Below are positions 33,914 to 43,342 of a stretch of DNA of 64,000 nucleotides, piece after piece. Numbering within the stretch: position 1 is the stretch's first letter; each line of letters opens with the position of its first letter. The DNA comes from Lachnoclostridium sp. An196 (GTDB lineage: Bacteria > Bacillota > Clostridia > Lachnospirales > Lachnospiraceae): the NCBI RefSeq assembly GCF_002160135.1, contig NZ_NFJZ01000006.1, positions 124,001 to 188,000 of the forward strand, in the 5' to 3' direction. Under the pieces are notes generated by a model. It did no database searches. It saw only the letters and a list, made by a program, of their open reading frames with translations, and was not told where the DNA came from. A program made the position numbers and the translations under genes.

Positions 33914-35785
33914 TTAACCCGGGATTTCATTCCGTTTTTGAGACATAAGCAGGGAATTCAATCTGTCAAGCTCCCTGATCAGCCTTTTATTGTTTTCTAT
34001 CTGCCGGTCCGCCTGGATCCTGTATGCTTCCAGATCCTTCTTCTTTTCCTCGAAAAAGGTTTTATATTCTTCCTGATATTCTTTCAGCAGCGTTTCCCCT
34101 GCCTGTCTGTAGCCGCGCCAGACCTGATTCAGATTCTGACGGCATTGTTTTATGATGGGATCGGCGCAGTCTGCCACTCTCTTTTCCACTTCCACCGCAG
34201 TTTCTTCTCTCTTTTTCCAGAACCAGATCCTTCCTGCCGCCCCGATCAAAAGTCCGACCACATTAAAAGAAGCTACAAGAAACGCCCACATAGCATAACT
34301 GTCCGATCCGGTTATAACATCGTTATAAATACCCGTCGAACTGACAGCCGGAACCTCTTTTTTCTTTGCCAGAAAAACACTTTTGCTGGTATCTATCACT
34401 TTTCCCGTAAGAGAATGGAAGTCTCCCGTATTATACCGGTAACGGTCCAGCATCTCGCCGGTTTCTGTTACAAGTTTTGTATATTCTTTCTCATAAAGCT
34501 GATCCAGGCTGTTTCCGGCCTGCTGGCACAGCTTTTCAATCTCGCGGGTCATTTCTTGCATCCGGCTGTTGAATCTGTCCTTCAGATAGGAATTGATTCC
34601 ATCCGAATTCCCCATGCTTCGAATACTCTGTCCCGCTTCTGATCTGGCCGCGTTCACCTTATCCCTTATGATTTTCTCCAGACTGTCTTTCGATCTTCTT
34701 ACGGGACCTGCCAGGGTATCATGATATTTTTTCATGATCTTTTCATATTCCGCCGTCAGATTGTCGTAAGAATATGTCTCCACGGCTTTTTTCGCCCGCA
34801 GTATGTTTTCCTGCTCGGAGGAGATCCCGGCTTTCAGTTCCGACAACAGATTTTCCATCATCTCCGCGGTCTTGGCCGCCACCAGCTGCTCCCTCCTTCC
34901 GCTCAGAGAGGCGAATATCTCCAGAAGCATCTGCTCAAATTCTGCGGTCCACCGGCTCTCTGCGGCAGAATTTTCAAAATAATCCCTCAGGGCTTCGGCA
35001 GCCGCGCAGCCGTATACCTTCGGGTGTTCCAGGCCGAAATCGTTCTCCAGACGGCCTTCTACGAAACGGATCAGCTTTTCCCTCTCTTTTTCCGGGGCAA
35101 GGTCCATTTTCGTAACCACAAATATAGAATCCGCCAGCAGATGCTTCGCATTTTGTTCCAGAAAAACAGTAAAATCATGCGTGTAGACGCAGTAGCACGG
35201 AAACAGGATAATCGCGGCGTCCGCCTCTTCCCGAAGGACATTCTGAGTCTGCAGGATATGTCCTTTCGCCGACTCCTCGCCGGGATTCACGCCGGGCGTA
35301 TCCACGATGCAGAATCCGGGATATCCGCCCTGGCCGGGAAACGATATCCGCACCTTCTGAATCACAGCTTCCAGTTCGCTGGTAGTCGTCAGGTAATCGA
35401 TCAGCTCCCCTTCTTTCTCCGGAAGTTCTCTTTTTGCAATATTCCGAAACCATTCTCTGCCTTCCCGGTTCAGCGCATGCGCCTTCCCGTCCGTTCCGGT
35501 CAGGGTAATCTGCGCCCCCGCGCCGCTGCCGTTCCAGTCAATGAAAGTAGGGACCGCGGTCGTGGGCAATACATCCATCGTCAGAAGCGGGCGTTTCAGC
35601 ACCGCATTCAGAAATGTGCTCTTTCCGCAGCTGAAATCTCCGATGATTGCCAGTTTCATATCCGGATACCGGATTCTCTGCCTGACGGACGCAATGCGCT
35701 CCAGATACTGATTTCTTTTTTCCTCATCCAGCTCTAAGATCAGTTGTTCCAGATCCCGTAAGATTTCTTCGATGATTTCATTCAC
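33914..35785 (-). CDS. Dynamin-like membrane GTPase (third of three)
   Basis: 623 residues. G1 GDFSCGKSTFLNAVL (about 49-63), G2 LPTTAVPT, G3 DTPGVNPGEE (about 164-173), G4 VVTKMDLAPE. Long helical stalk segments flank a single membrane segment (MWAFLVASFNVVGLLIGAAGRIW, about 500-522). This is the bacterial dynamin-like pattern: GTP-driven membrane binding and remodelling. It overlaps the upstream HerA-like gene by 4 bases, so the two are translationally coupled. Confidence 0.85.
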   Translation of the reverse strand: MNEIIEEILRDLEQLILELDEEKRNQYLERIASVRQRIRYPDMKLAIIGDFSCGKSTFLNAVLKRPLLTMDVLPTTAVPTFIDWNGSGAGAQITLTGTDGKAHALNREGREWFRNIAKRELPEKEGELIDYLTTTSELEAVIQKVRISFPGQGGYPGFCIVDTPGVNPGEESAKGHILQTQNVLREEADAAIILFPCYCVYTHDFTVFLEQNAKHLLADSIFVVTKMDLAPEKEREKLIRFVEGRLENDFGLEHPKVYGCAAAEALRDYFENSAAESRWTAEFEQMLLEIFASLSGRREQLVAAKTAEMMENLLSELKAGISSEQENILRAKKAVETYSYDNLTAEYEKIMKKYHDTLAGPVRRSKDSLEKIIRDKVNAARSEAGQSIRSMGNSDGINSYLKDRFNSRMQEMTREIEKLCQQAGNSLDQLYEKEYTKLVTETGEMLDRYRYNTGDFHSLTGKVIDTSKSVFLAKKKEVPAVSSTGIYNDVITGSDSYAMWAFLVASFNVVGLLIGAAGRIWFWKKREETAVEVEKRVADCADPIIKQCRQNLNQVWRGYRQAGETLLKEYQEEYKTFFEEKKKDLEAYRIQADRQIENNKRLIRELDRLNSLLMSQKRNEIPG

Positions 35786-38700
35786 GGTCGATTCCTCCCC
35801 TCCAGACAGTATGCCAGATACCTCACATACAGCTTCCGGTATTCCCGGTTTTTATGGATTCTTGACTGGATCCCGATCAGGACCAGTGTCTGCGCCTCCG
35901 GTTCCGACACCTCTGCCTGATTCTGTATTTCTTTTTCCATTTTTCCGGCCCATTCGCCGATCGCCGCGCTGCCGCTGCACCGTTCAAAAATTCCGCCAAA
36001 TCCCAGCAGTATCTCTATATCTCCCGCTATCTTCTTCACTTCCACCGGAACCGGCGTCCCTTTCAGATACTCAGAGCAGACTTTTCTGGCCGTTCTGGCT
36101 CTTTTTTCATCCAGCAGAGGCATCTTCCCGTCCAGGCTGCGGATCAGCTCCTCGTCCAGCGTACTTGCCGACTGGTCCACCAGACGGTTCTTCAGAAGGA
36201 CCGCCAGGCACTGTCCTATGTACTTTCGGTTGTCACCGCGAAGATCTGTCCTCTGATATATAAACGGACAGGCTTTTTCTTTTCCATAATAATCCACCCT
36301 GCAAAGAACCGGTTCCGTCCACTGGCTCTGATAAACCACTGCCGTCCCGGCCGGGAGCTTCGCCAGTTCCTGCTGCTGCCATTCTGTCAGCGCGACGGAA
36401 TCTCCGGCAATCCGCCGGTCATCCCGGTCCGGAAGCATGAAGAACACCTTTGTCCGTGTATTGCGGATCGCGGACTGATCCATCACAGACGGCGACTGGT
36501 CCGCGATCACGAAACCTTCCCCGTAAGTACGCATCTCCGCGATCGCGTTCGTGATCATTTCCGCCGACGCGGCTTTCATATTGCCCGTATCGGCCGATAC
36601 CGGCCCTGTCTGTCTGCGAAGCAGATGATGAGCCTCCTCCAGCAGCGTAAGATGTCTCAAGGGGCTGTTCATCTCTCCGGAACACATGCGGTGTTCGGTC
36701 AGGCGCATGACAAGCACGCCCATGATCAGAGCTCTCGTTTCCTCTGAACCTACCCGGCTGATATCCACGATGACATTTTCATCAAACAGGCCTCTGTCTC
36801 CGATCTCTTCCCGTCCGAACACCGTGCCGTAGATGCCGTTTGTCAGCGACTTCACACGCGTTACCAGGGCTCCGGTATAGTTTCCCTTCACCTCGCCGGA
36901 ATAGGCGGAGCGGCCGATCACCTCCGGAAGCTTTTCCAGCAGGTCCGCAAAGCCGGGAAACTCTCCTCCTTCCGGGCAGTCGCCCACCATCATGTCAAAT
37001 CCTTTGTCTCTGTAGATTTCCTCCACCGCGTCTTTCAGTATGGCGGGCATGGCAGAATACAGCGGCCATGCCGCCTGGAAGATCGCCATGAGGCGGTCGA
37101 TATGCTCCAGCACATGGATACCGTCCGGATAGGCGAACGGATTGACGCGCAGCGGCGGCGCATAGCGGACGTTGGTCCCGTATACGCGGAATCCGTCCCG
37201 GCCTCCGAACACCCTGGCATATTCGCCTTTCGCAGGTTCAATGACCAGCGCTTTCACTCCCTGGCCCACCGCCTGATCCAGAAGCTGGTAGCAGAAATTA
37301 GATTTTCCCACGCCGGTGGCTCCGGATACGAAAAGATGGCTGGTCAGGCCGTTCAGGCCGAATGACACCTCCGTATACGGATCTTCTTTCCCCATATGGG
37401 TGACACAGCCGATCCTGGCGCGTCTGTCTTCTGTATCTTCCGCTCCCGGGCCGCCGCACAGGATATCTCTGGCAAAGGCCGCGTGAGAAGACACATGAAA
37501 GCCGGGAAGCGATTTTTCCGGCAGACAGAAATAAGCAGGCATATCGGACAGGCCCACCGGCTGTCCCGCCTGTATCCTGGGAAATCCGGACTCTTCTCCA
37601 AACGAAAAGACCGGGTGCGCGCCTCTGAGCAGATAACGGCGGATCTGTTCCACCTGTTCTCTCTCCGACCACTGGTAGATCCCCGAGGATTCCTTCATCC
37701 CGCCGGAAGAAGATACAATGGACCGGTACAGATTTGCCGCGGACACGGCAGTCTCCGTATCTCCCGCGATAAAATATCCCGCCACCCGGAAAGCCCCTTC
37801 GTGCTCCAGCCTGTCCAGACGGCGGATTTCACGTTCGATCTGATCCAGAAGCCCGGAGACGGACCGGTTGACACAGCTTCTCTGTGTGCTGCGGCTTAAG
37901 GTCGTGCCTCTTCCCAGATTATACCCCTCTGCCTTTGCCTTGCTGTCCGCCGCGGATTCTGTCCGTGTCTCGGTCTTGCTGTCTGCCGTGGATTCCTGTT
38001 CTGTCTCCGTGACAGACTTCGGACGCCGGGCAGCGTCTGCTCCCATCCATGCGTCTGCTTTTTTCAGCGCGTTGGTAACAGCGGGCGCGTAAAAAAGGCC
38101 TCCCATCCCGGCCTGCATCCAGCCCCCCATCCCGGCCGCGATCAATGTGCCCGCAGTCTGCAGTGCCGCTTCATGTTTTTCCGCCTGTTCATCTTCTTCA
38201 ACAGCCTGCTCGCTTCTGCTCGTACCCAGAGTCTTTGTCTGGCCCGTGCTTATCCCGGTACTCAGGGTGATGGACCTGGAAATCGTTTCCGATACGCTTA
38301 CCCCGTAACTCTCTGTCTCTCCTTCCGACATGGACACTTCCTGTTTTTGGAACGGAGATATCTGGGTGTACAGAGACTCCAGGCTTTTCCGTGCCCGGAC
38401 TATCTCACCGGCGTCCATGCAGTCTGCCAGCAGGATCATGGAAAACGGCCTGCCCCGCATACCGTCGATCAATACATCCAGCCGCTCTCCCGGCACGTTT
38501 CTCTGATCCGTTTTTTCTTCCGGGAATCCGGATATGGCGGCTACGGTGATTTTTTCATCCTCCGGAAGTATTCTCTTAAGCATCCCTCTGGATTCTTCAA
38601 ACTTCATATTCTCATACCGGCAGCCCGGAAAGATCCCCTGAAATGAATTCAGAAATGTACGGTATCCGGAGGATAACCTGTCGTACCGGTCCGCGCTGAC

Positions 38701-39024
38701 CCCCAGATACAGATTGACCCGGTCGGTCTTCCCCTCCAGAAAGAGGACGGCGCTGATCCCCCGGCCCCGCAGCGCGCCGTAGACGGTCTTCAGTTTCTCC
38801 GCCACTGACTGTTCTTTTTCATAGACAAAACTGTCCAGACGGATCAGGCGCAGATTATTTCCCGGAACGATTCCGGCAAGTTCCTTCTCCATCGGCAGGA
38901 TCCCGGCATCGTCCAGCCCGGACAGATAACCCTTCCTTACATAAATCTCCGCTTTCGCCACTGCCTCATTGATAACTGCGGATACTTCGTTTTTTTCCTG
39001 ATATGTTGCTAATTCCGCTTTCAT
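35782..39024 (-). CDS. HerA/DUF87-like ATPase with long N-terminal region
   Basis: 1,080 residues from the ATG at 39024 (AGGGGG 5 bases upstream). The C-terminal part is a HerA/FtsK-type motor: Walker A SGATGVGKSNFCYQLL (about 567-582), ALVIEPAKGEYARVFGG, Walker B LTLLEEAHHLLRRQ, and EMRTYGEGFVIADQSPS with an arginine-finger segment. The N-terminal 550 residues are unusual: a Ser/Thr-rich stretch (SVSETISRSITLSTG; STADSKTETRTESAADS) around a Gly/Ala hydrophobic segment (about 288-318) that may touch the membrane. Such motors move DNA or extract proteins. Its partners here are dynamin-like GTPases, an uncommon pairing. Confidence 0.85.
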   Translation of the reverse strand: MKAELATYQEKNEVSAVINEAVAKAEIYVRKGYLSGLDDAGILPMEKELAGIVPGNNLRLIRLDSFVYEKEQSVAEKLKTVYGALRGRGISAVLFLEGKTDRVNLYLGVSADRYDRLSSGYRTFLNSFQGIFPGCRYENMKFEESRGMLKRILPEDEKITVAAISGFPEEKTDQRNVPGERLDVLIDGMRGRPFSMILLADCMDAGEIVRARKSLESLYTQISPFQKQEVSMSEGETESYGVSVSETISRSITLSTGISTGQTKTLGTSRSEQAVEEDEQAEKHEAALQTAGTLIAAGMGGWMQAGMGGLFYAPAVTNALKKADAWMGADAARRPKSVTETEQESTADSKTETRTESAADSKAKAEGYNLGRGTTLSRSTQRSCVNRSVSGLLDQIEREIRRLDRLEHEGAFRVAGYFIAGDTETAVSAANLYRSIVSSSGGMKESSGIYQWSEREQVEQIRRYLLRGAHPVFSFGEESGFPRIQAGQPVGLSDMPAYFCLPEKSLPGFHVSSHAAFARDILCGGPGAEDTEDRRARIGCVTHMGKEDPYTEVSFGLNGLTSHLFVSGATGVGKSNFCYQLLDQAVGQGVKALVIEPAKGEYARVFGGRDGFRVYGTNVRYAPPLRVNPFAYPDGIHVLEHIDRLMAIFQAAWPLYSAMPAILKDAVEEIYRDKGFDMMVGDCPEGGEFPGFADLLEKLPEVIGRSAYSGEVKGNYTGALVTRVKSLTNGIYGTVFGREEIGDRGLFDENVIVDISRVGSEETRALIMGVLVMRLTEHRMCSGEMNSPLRHLTLLEEAHHLLRRQTGPVSADTGNMKAASAEMITNAIAEMRTYGEGFVIADQSPSVMDQSAIRNTRTKVFFMLPDRDDRRIAGDSVALTEWQQQELAKLPAGTAVVYQSQWTEPVLCRVDYYGKEKACPFIYQRTDLRGDNRKYIGQCLAVLLKNRLVDQSASTLDEELIRSLDGKMPLLDEKRARTARKVCSEYLKGTPVPVEVKKIAGDIEILLGFGGIFERCSGSAAIGEWAGKMEKEIQNQAEVSEPEAQTLVLIGIQSRIHKNREYRKLYVRYLAYCLEGRNRP

Positions 39025-39038
39025 TGCCGCCCCCTGTT

Positions 39039-39653
39039 TCATGAAAATATCTGTTCCGCTTCCCTGCGGGCATTCTCCCATGTCTGTCTGTAATGACTGT
39101 ATTCCTTCTTTTCACATGCAAGGACTATTTCTTCCGTAATATCCAGAAGCTGTTTTCTGACCCCTCGCAGCCGCTCCGCCGTCATGCCGTCTTTCCCGGC
39201 GTCTTTCAGCTGATTGCTCAGATACTGCAGTTCCATCATCTCTTTCTGCACCGGGACAAACGGTATCCGGTTGTCGATAAACTGCAGGACGAGCCGGGAG
39301 ATCTTTTCCGGCTGCCACTGTTCGCGGAAAGACAGCCGGTACAGTCCGGCGTCAAACCCGTTTTCCTTTACCGTACGTTCCTGTTTCTTCAGTTCTTTTT
39401 CCACGCGCCGGTAATCCGGCTCTGTTCCGCAGAAACGGATCAGCAGTTCGTCGTCGTTCAGATACTCCATCAGTTCCGGCAGGATCCCGTCCCACCGCTG
39501 ATAGGACACGGTCCTGCGGGGCAGCCATTTCTCTATGGATTTCCCCACAAAAAAATCTTTCAGCCTTCCGTCCCCGCCGTAGTGCCAGCTGCCGTCTATG
39601 GTCAGACCGGCCTTTTCTGTATAAGGATTATAGATCATGTCTATTTTTTTCAT
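39039..39653 (-). CDS. Unknown protein between GTPase and HerA-like genes
   Basis: 204 residues from the ATG at 39653 (GGAG 9 bases upstream). The start YNPYTEKAGLTIDGSWHYGG and a middle block QRWDGILPELMEYLNDDELL are distinctive, followed by a helical, charged C-terminal half. No family recognised. It may bind the HerA-like ATPase encoded 14 bases downstream. Confidence 0.72.
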   Translation of the reverse strand: MKKIDMIYNPYTEKAGLTIDGSWHYGGDGRLKDFFVGKSIEKWLPRRTVSYQRWDGILPELMEYLNDDELLIRFCGTEPDYRRVEKELKKQERTVKENGFDAGLYRLSFREQWQPEKISRLVLQFIDNRIPFVPVQKEMMELQYLSNQLKDAGKDGMTAERLRGVRKQLLDITEEIVLACEKKEYSHYRQTWENARREAEQIFS

Positions 39654-39717
39654 GTCGTCACGCTCCGTTTTTAAGGCCGCTGCGCTCCACACGGCGCAGC
39701 GGCCTTTTCCAGACAGA

Positions 39718-41745
39718 TTATATTGCTACATCATATTTCCGGCTGATCTGTTCCGCTTCGGCCGCGATCTTCTGCAGTTCTTCCGCCGCCTCGTTCCGCC
39801 TCCGGATTTCCAGATCCTTTTCGTCCTTTTCCTTGGATATCCCTCCGATCGTCGCGTTGATCAGCGCTTCTTTCTGCTCGACGTCCGCTTTCAGCGCCGC
39901 GGACATATCGCTGCAGACCTTGCCCAGATGCGCGTTTACATTTTTCATGATGCTGTCCACATTTTTCCGCTGGTCTTCTGTGGCCTTGGCAAATTCTTTC
40001 CGGCTGTTTTCCGTCACGGATTTCATAATCTTTGCTTTCTGTTTTTCCGTATTGGAGCTGAGTATGCTGATCAGATCTCCCAGAATGATCGCCCCTATGA
40101 AAGCAGGGAGGCTGACGGCCACGCCCATGGCAAGCAATGTTCCCGTAACTACTCCGATCCCTGCCTGAATCGCGACGCTCTTCGCGAGAACGCCCTTTCC
40201 ATAGGCAACGCTCATGGCCCCTGTGTACCAGTCTCCCGTGAGCACTCCGAAACATACGCCCAGAGCCGCGCTGGACACCGCCCCTGAGTTTCCTCCCTTC
40301 ACAGTTCCGTCCGTCAGTATCACATCCACATCGTTCAGCTGTTCCGCGACCGTTACCAGGTCTTTCTGAATCCCCTCCATACACTGCTGTTCCAGTCTGA
40401 TCAGATAAGGAGACAGCTCGCGGCTGAGCCAGCGGTTCATCTCTTTTCTCATCCTTCTGGAATATTCTTCCATACATTCCTGCTGGAGCGCTTTGGCCTT
40501 CTTTCTGGCTCCCACCGGGTTCAGTTTTCCAAAGCTTTTTGCCAGCTCCCCATCCGGTTCGTAGTCTTCCAGATCTACCTGGTCAGCCAGTCCGGAGATG
40601 TATTCTTCTACTTTTGACTTCACCTGCGGGTAACACCCGTTCATGGCAAGACGGAACGATTTTTCCGTGGATTCGGCGTTCATCTTCGCGATCTCCAGCT
40701 GCTTTCTGGCGTTCGCGATGCGTCTTTCCAGTTCTCCGGAATCCACTTCAGCGGCTTTATTGCGCGTCCCGGCCTCTTTCTGCATTACGGCGGCATAGCC
40801 GGCGATGGCGCCTGACATCACGCGGATCTGGTCACGGCCTTTATTTTCCACAAGGTATTTGGTCAGGAATTTTTCCAGCCCGTCGTAGCCGGACTGTACC
40901 AGCAGCTTCTGGTCATGCTGCATCTTCGCCCTCAGGCCGTCCAGAGACGACAGGAAATGTACGGATTCCTCTCCCAGATCGCCGTGCTTCAAAGCATGCC
41001 CGATCAGCACCTTCCTGATCTGTTCCACCTTTGCCGGAGGCTGGCTGCTGATGATATCATAGAAGGAATACCCGAAAATAATATTCCTGAGCCCCAGTCC
41101 GTTGATCTCGTTCAGCTGTTTCATATCCTCTTTCTGGTATGCCTGCTGGGAATTCATCAGATAAATGATCGCGTCCGCCGTCGGCAGATACCCTCTGGTG
41201 ATGTAATCGTTGCTGTACGGGTCATTGATACCGGGAGAATCCACCAGTACGACGCCGTCCTTCAGGATCTCCAGCGGCCAGTGGATCACCATCTTTTCAA
41301 ATTTGGAGCGGATCTTGTCGGAATCATCCGCTTTGCAGTTCATGCCCGCTTCGTTGTCGATGGAGGCGTACTTCGCGATCTCCTCGCTGGACGGATTGAC
41401 AAGGGTGAAGGGAGTATCCCCTCCTTCCCACTCTCCTTTTTTCGGATACAGCGTCACCTTTTTTTCCGTGCTGTAGTGCATCTCCCCCAGCACTGCCGTT
41501 TCCGGCAGGAAACCGGTGGGCAGCAGTTCCTCTCCGATCAACGCGTTGATCATACTGCTTTTGCCGGAAGAAAAGATCCCCATGACCAGCACCACGAACT
41601 TCTCTCCGGTCTTTTCCTTCGTCTTGGCCAGATCCTCTTTCCAGACTGTATTTTCCGGCGCGATAACCGCCGCGCACTGCTCCTCCCTCGAGATCAGCGC
41701 CGCCAGTTCTTCCAGGACTTTTTTGTGTTCTTCCATTCTTGCCAT
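39718..41745 (-). CDS. Dynamin-like membrane GTPase (second of three)
   Basis: 675 residues from the ATG at 41745 (AGAGG 8 bases upstream). G1 GIFSSGKSSMINALIG (about 56-71), G3 VDSPGINDPYS, and a helical middle region. Two membrane hairpins follow (SSAALGVCFGVLTGDW..., about 500-525, and IQAGIGVVTGTLLAMGVAVSL..IGAIILGDLISIL, about 535-580), then a long C-terminal coiled coil. This is the layout of bacterial dynamin-like proteins with a paddle that enters the membrane. It starts 19 bases after the stop of the neighbouring GTPase. Confidence 0.85.
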   Translation of the reverse strand: MARMEEHKKVLEELAALISREEQCAAVIAPENTVWKEDLAKTKEKTGEKFVVLVMGIFSSGKSSMINALIGEELLPTGFLPETAVLGEMHYSTEKKVTLYPKKGEWEGGDTPFTLVNPSSEEIAKYASIDNEAGMNCKADDSDKIRSKFEKMVIHWPLEILKDGVVLVDSPGINDPYSNDYITRGYLPTADAIIYLMNSQQAYQKEDMKQLNEINGLGLRNIIFGYSFYDIISSQPPAKVEQIRKVLIGHALKHGDLGEESVHFLSSLDGLRAKMQHDQKLLVQSGYDGLEKFLTKYLVENKGRDQIRVMSGAIAGYAAVMQKEAGTRNKAAEVDSGELERRIANARKQLEIAKMNAESTEKSFRLAMNGCYPQVKSKVEEYISGLADQVDLEDYEPDGELAKSFGKLNPVGARKKAKALQQECMEEYSRRMRKEMNRWLSRELSPYLIRLEQQCMEGIQKDLVTVAEQLNDVDVILTDGTVKGGNSGAVSSAALGVCFGVLTGDWYTGAMSVAYGKGVLAKSVAIQAGIGVVTGTLLAMGVAVSLPAFIGAIILGDLISILSSNTEKQKAKIMKSVTENSRKEFAKATEDQRKNVDSIMKNVNAHLGKVCSDMSAALKADVEQKEALINATIGGISKEKDEKDLEIRRRNEAAEELQKIAAEAEQISRKYDVAI

Positions 41746-41764
41746 AACAGGTTCCTCTCTTCTT

Positions 41765-43321
41765 TCATTCATATTTTGTATCGTCCAGCAGCTCCCGGCA
41801 CCGGGCAAGCAGCGAATTCAGTTCCTCTGTCCTGCGCTGCGCCGCGCTTTCGTCCGCCTGAGGCGGCTGCAGCGCTTCTGCCCTTTTCCGGATCGTGTCT
41901 GCCAGTTTTCCATAGTAATCTCTCACGGAAGCGGACAGGGCGTCTCCCAGATTTCTCAGATTCATCCGGCTGTATTCCCGGATCTGCTGTTCCCAGAGTT
42001 TTTCCGACTTTTCTTTTTTGTCTTTCAGATACGCCGAGCCTCCGATCCCCGCCGCCGCTACGGTCCCGGCCACTCCCAGCGTCGTGGGGATCGGCAGCAG
42101 CAGGAACAGTCCCGCCGCGATCCCTGTTCCAAGCAGGATCCGGGAATCCCCGGAGTACTTCGCTTTTTCGATCTGGAGTCTGTACCCCGGTTTTGTCACA
42201 CTGGTCATCAGCACAAAATCCGCGTCCGTCAGGTCGAATCCGGTGGTCAGGCCCAGATTGACCGCGCGTTTCATCATATCTCTGCAGTCCTCCCGCATCC
42301 TGGTTTCGATCTGCTCTTTCTGGCTCTCCGCCAGAGACTGTATCTTTTCCTCCATCAGCCTCGGAATCTGCTTTCTGATCCAGTCCTCGTCAAACTGCGC
42401 TTCTCTCGCTGATGCATACAGTTCTTCGCTGACAGCGGCCTGCGCCCTTTCCGTATTTTCTCTCACCTTTGTCAGGAGTTCGTCGCACCGTTCCAGCATC
42501 TGCGCCCGCAGCCTTCTCCATAAAGCCTGCTGTTCCTGTGTTTCCAGAGTCTTTCGGGCATGTTCTTCCATGTCCTGTCTGCTTTTCACGGCCGCGCCGC
42601 GGATCTGTTCCCGGATGGCCGCTTCCAGTTCCCCGGCCGCCTCTCTCCGGACGGCCTCCATATGTTCCCTGCGCAGCAGCTCCCGCTCCTTCCAGGACGG
42701 AAGGGCGCGGCGGAAAGTTTTTGCCGCCTGATCCCATCGGACGTCTTTCAGCACCAGCGGGGCAGGCACGCCCAGCCCGGCACATATTTTCTCCGCGTAG
42801 TCCTCTACCTGGTCCGACGAATCCTCGTCCAGCAGATCCATCTTGTTCAAAACCACCTGTACCTTCAAAAAAGACAGGGCGCGCACCGCTTCCATATCTG
42901 CCGCTGTAAAAGGAGCCACAGCGGAAATCACATAAAACACCACGTCCGCCAGGTCCAGTATGCGCTTCGGCTTTCCGTCTTCTTCCAGAATGTCGTCCAG
43001 CTTCATCTCATACAGCACCGCGTCTTCATTGTTCCACTCCCGGTTCGCGACTGTCCGGTTCTCAAAACCGTTTTCCTCCTCTGCTTTTTCAAAGACGACT
43101 CTCAGCGGCTTTTCCTTTTCGCTGAGAAGCCCCGGCTCCCGAAGCACCGTTCCCGTGATGCCGTTCAGGACCGTCGTTTTCCCGCAGTTCATGCCTCCGG
43201 TCACAAACACTCCCGTCTTTGTCCGCTCATTAATCTGCCGTATCCTTTCCGAAGCAGTCCCGGTCAGGTCTTTCCGGCCCGCCTTGTCGGCAATCGCCTG
43301 CAGTTCTTCAAAATTGACCAT
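41765..43321 (-). CDS. Dynamin-like membrane GTPase (first of three, divergent)
   Basis: 518 residues. G1 is GGMNCGKTTVLNGI (about 42-55) and G4 is VVLNKMDLLDE. The switch II DTPG is not recognisable; the equivalent region reads LDLADVVFYV, so hydrolysis may be impaired. Long coiled coils follow, then a membrane pair (GIAAGLFLLLPIPTTLGVAGTVAAAGIGGSAYL in parts, about 395-430) and a further coil. Bacterial dynamins often work as unequal pairs, so this one may be the partner of the 675-residue GTPase. Confidence 0.78.
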   Translation of the reverse strand: MVNFEELQAIADKAGRKDLTGTASERIRQINERTKTGVFVTGGMNCGKTTVLNGITGTVLREPGLLSEKEKPLRVVFEKAEEENGFENRTVANREWNNEDAVLYEMKLDDILEEDGKPKRILDLADVVFYVISAVAPFTAADMEAVRALSFLKVQVVLNKMDLLDEDSSDQVEDYAEKICAGLGVPAPLVLKDVRWDQAAKTFRRALPSWKERELLRREHMEAVRREAAGELEAAIREQIRGAAVKSRQDMEEHARKTLETQEQQALWRRLRAQMLERCDELLTKVRENTERAQAAVSEELYASAREAQFDEDWIRKQIPRLMEEKIQSLAESQKEQIETRMREDCRDMMKRAVNLGLTTGFDLTDADFVLMTSVTKPGYRLQIEKAKYSGDSRILLGTGIAAGLFLLLPIPTTLGVAGTVAAAGIGGSAYLKDKKEKSEKLWEQQIREYSRMNLRNLGDALSASVRDYYGKLADTIRKRAEALQPPQADESAAQRRTEELNSLLARCRELLDDTKYE

Positions 43322-43342
43322 TTTATTACCTCCCTGAATTAT

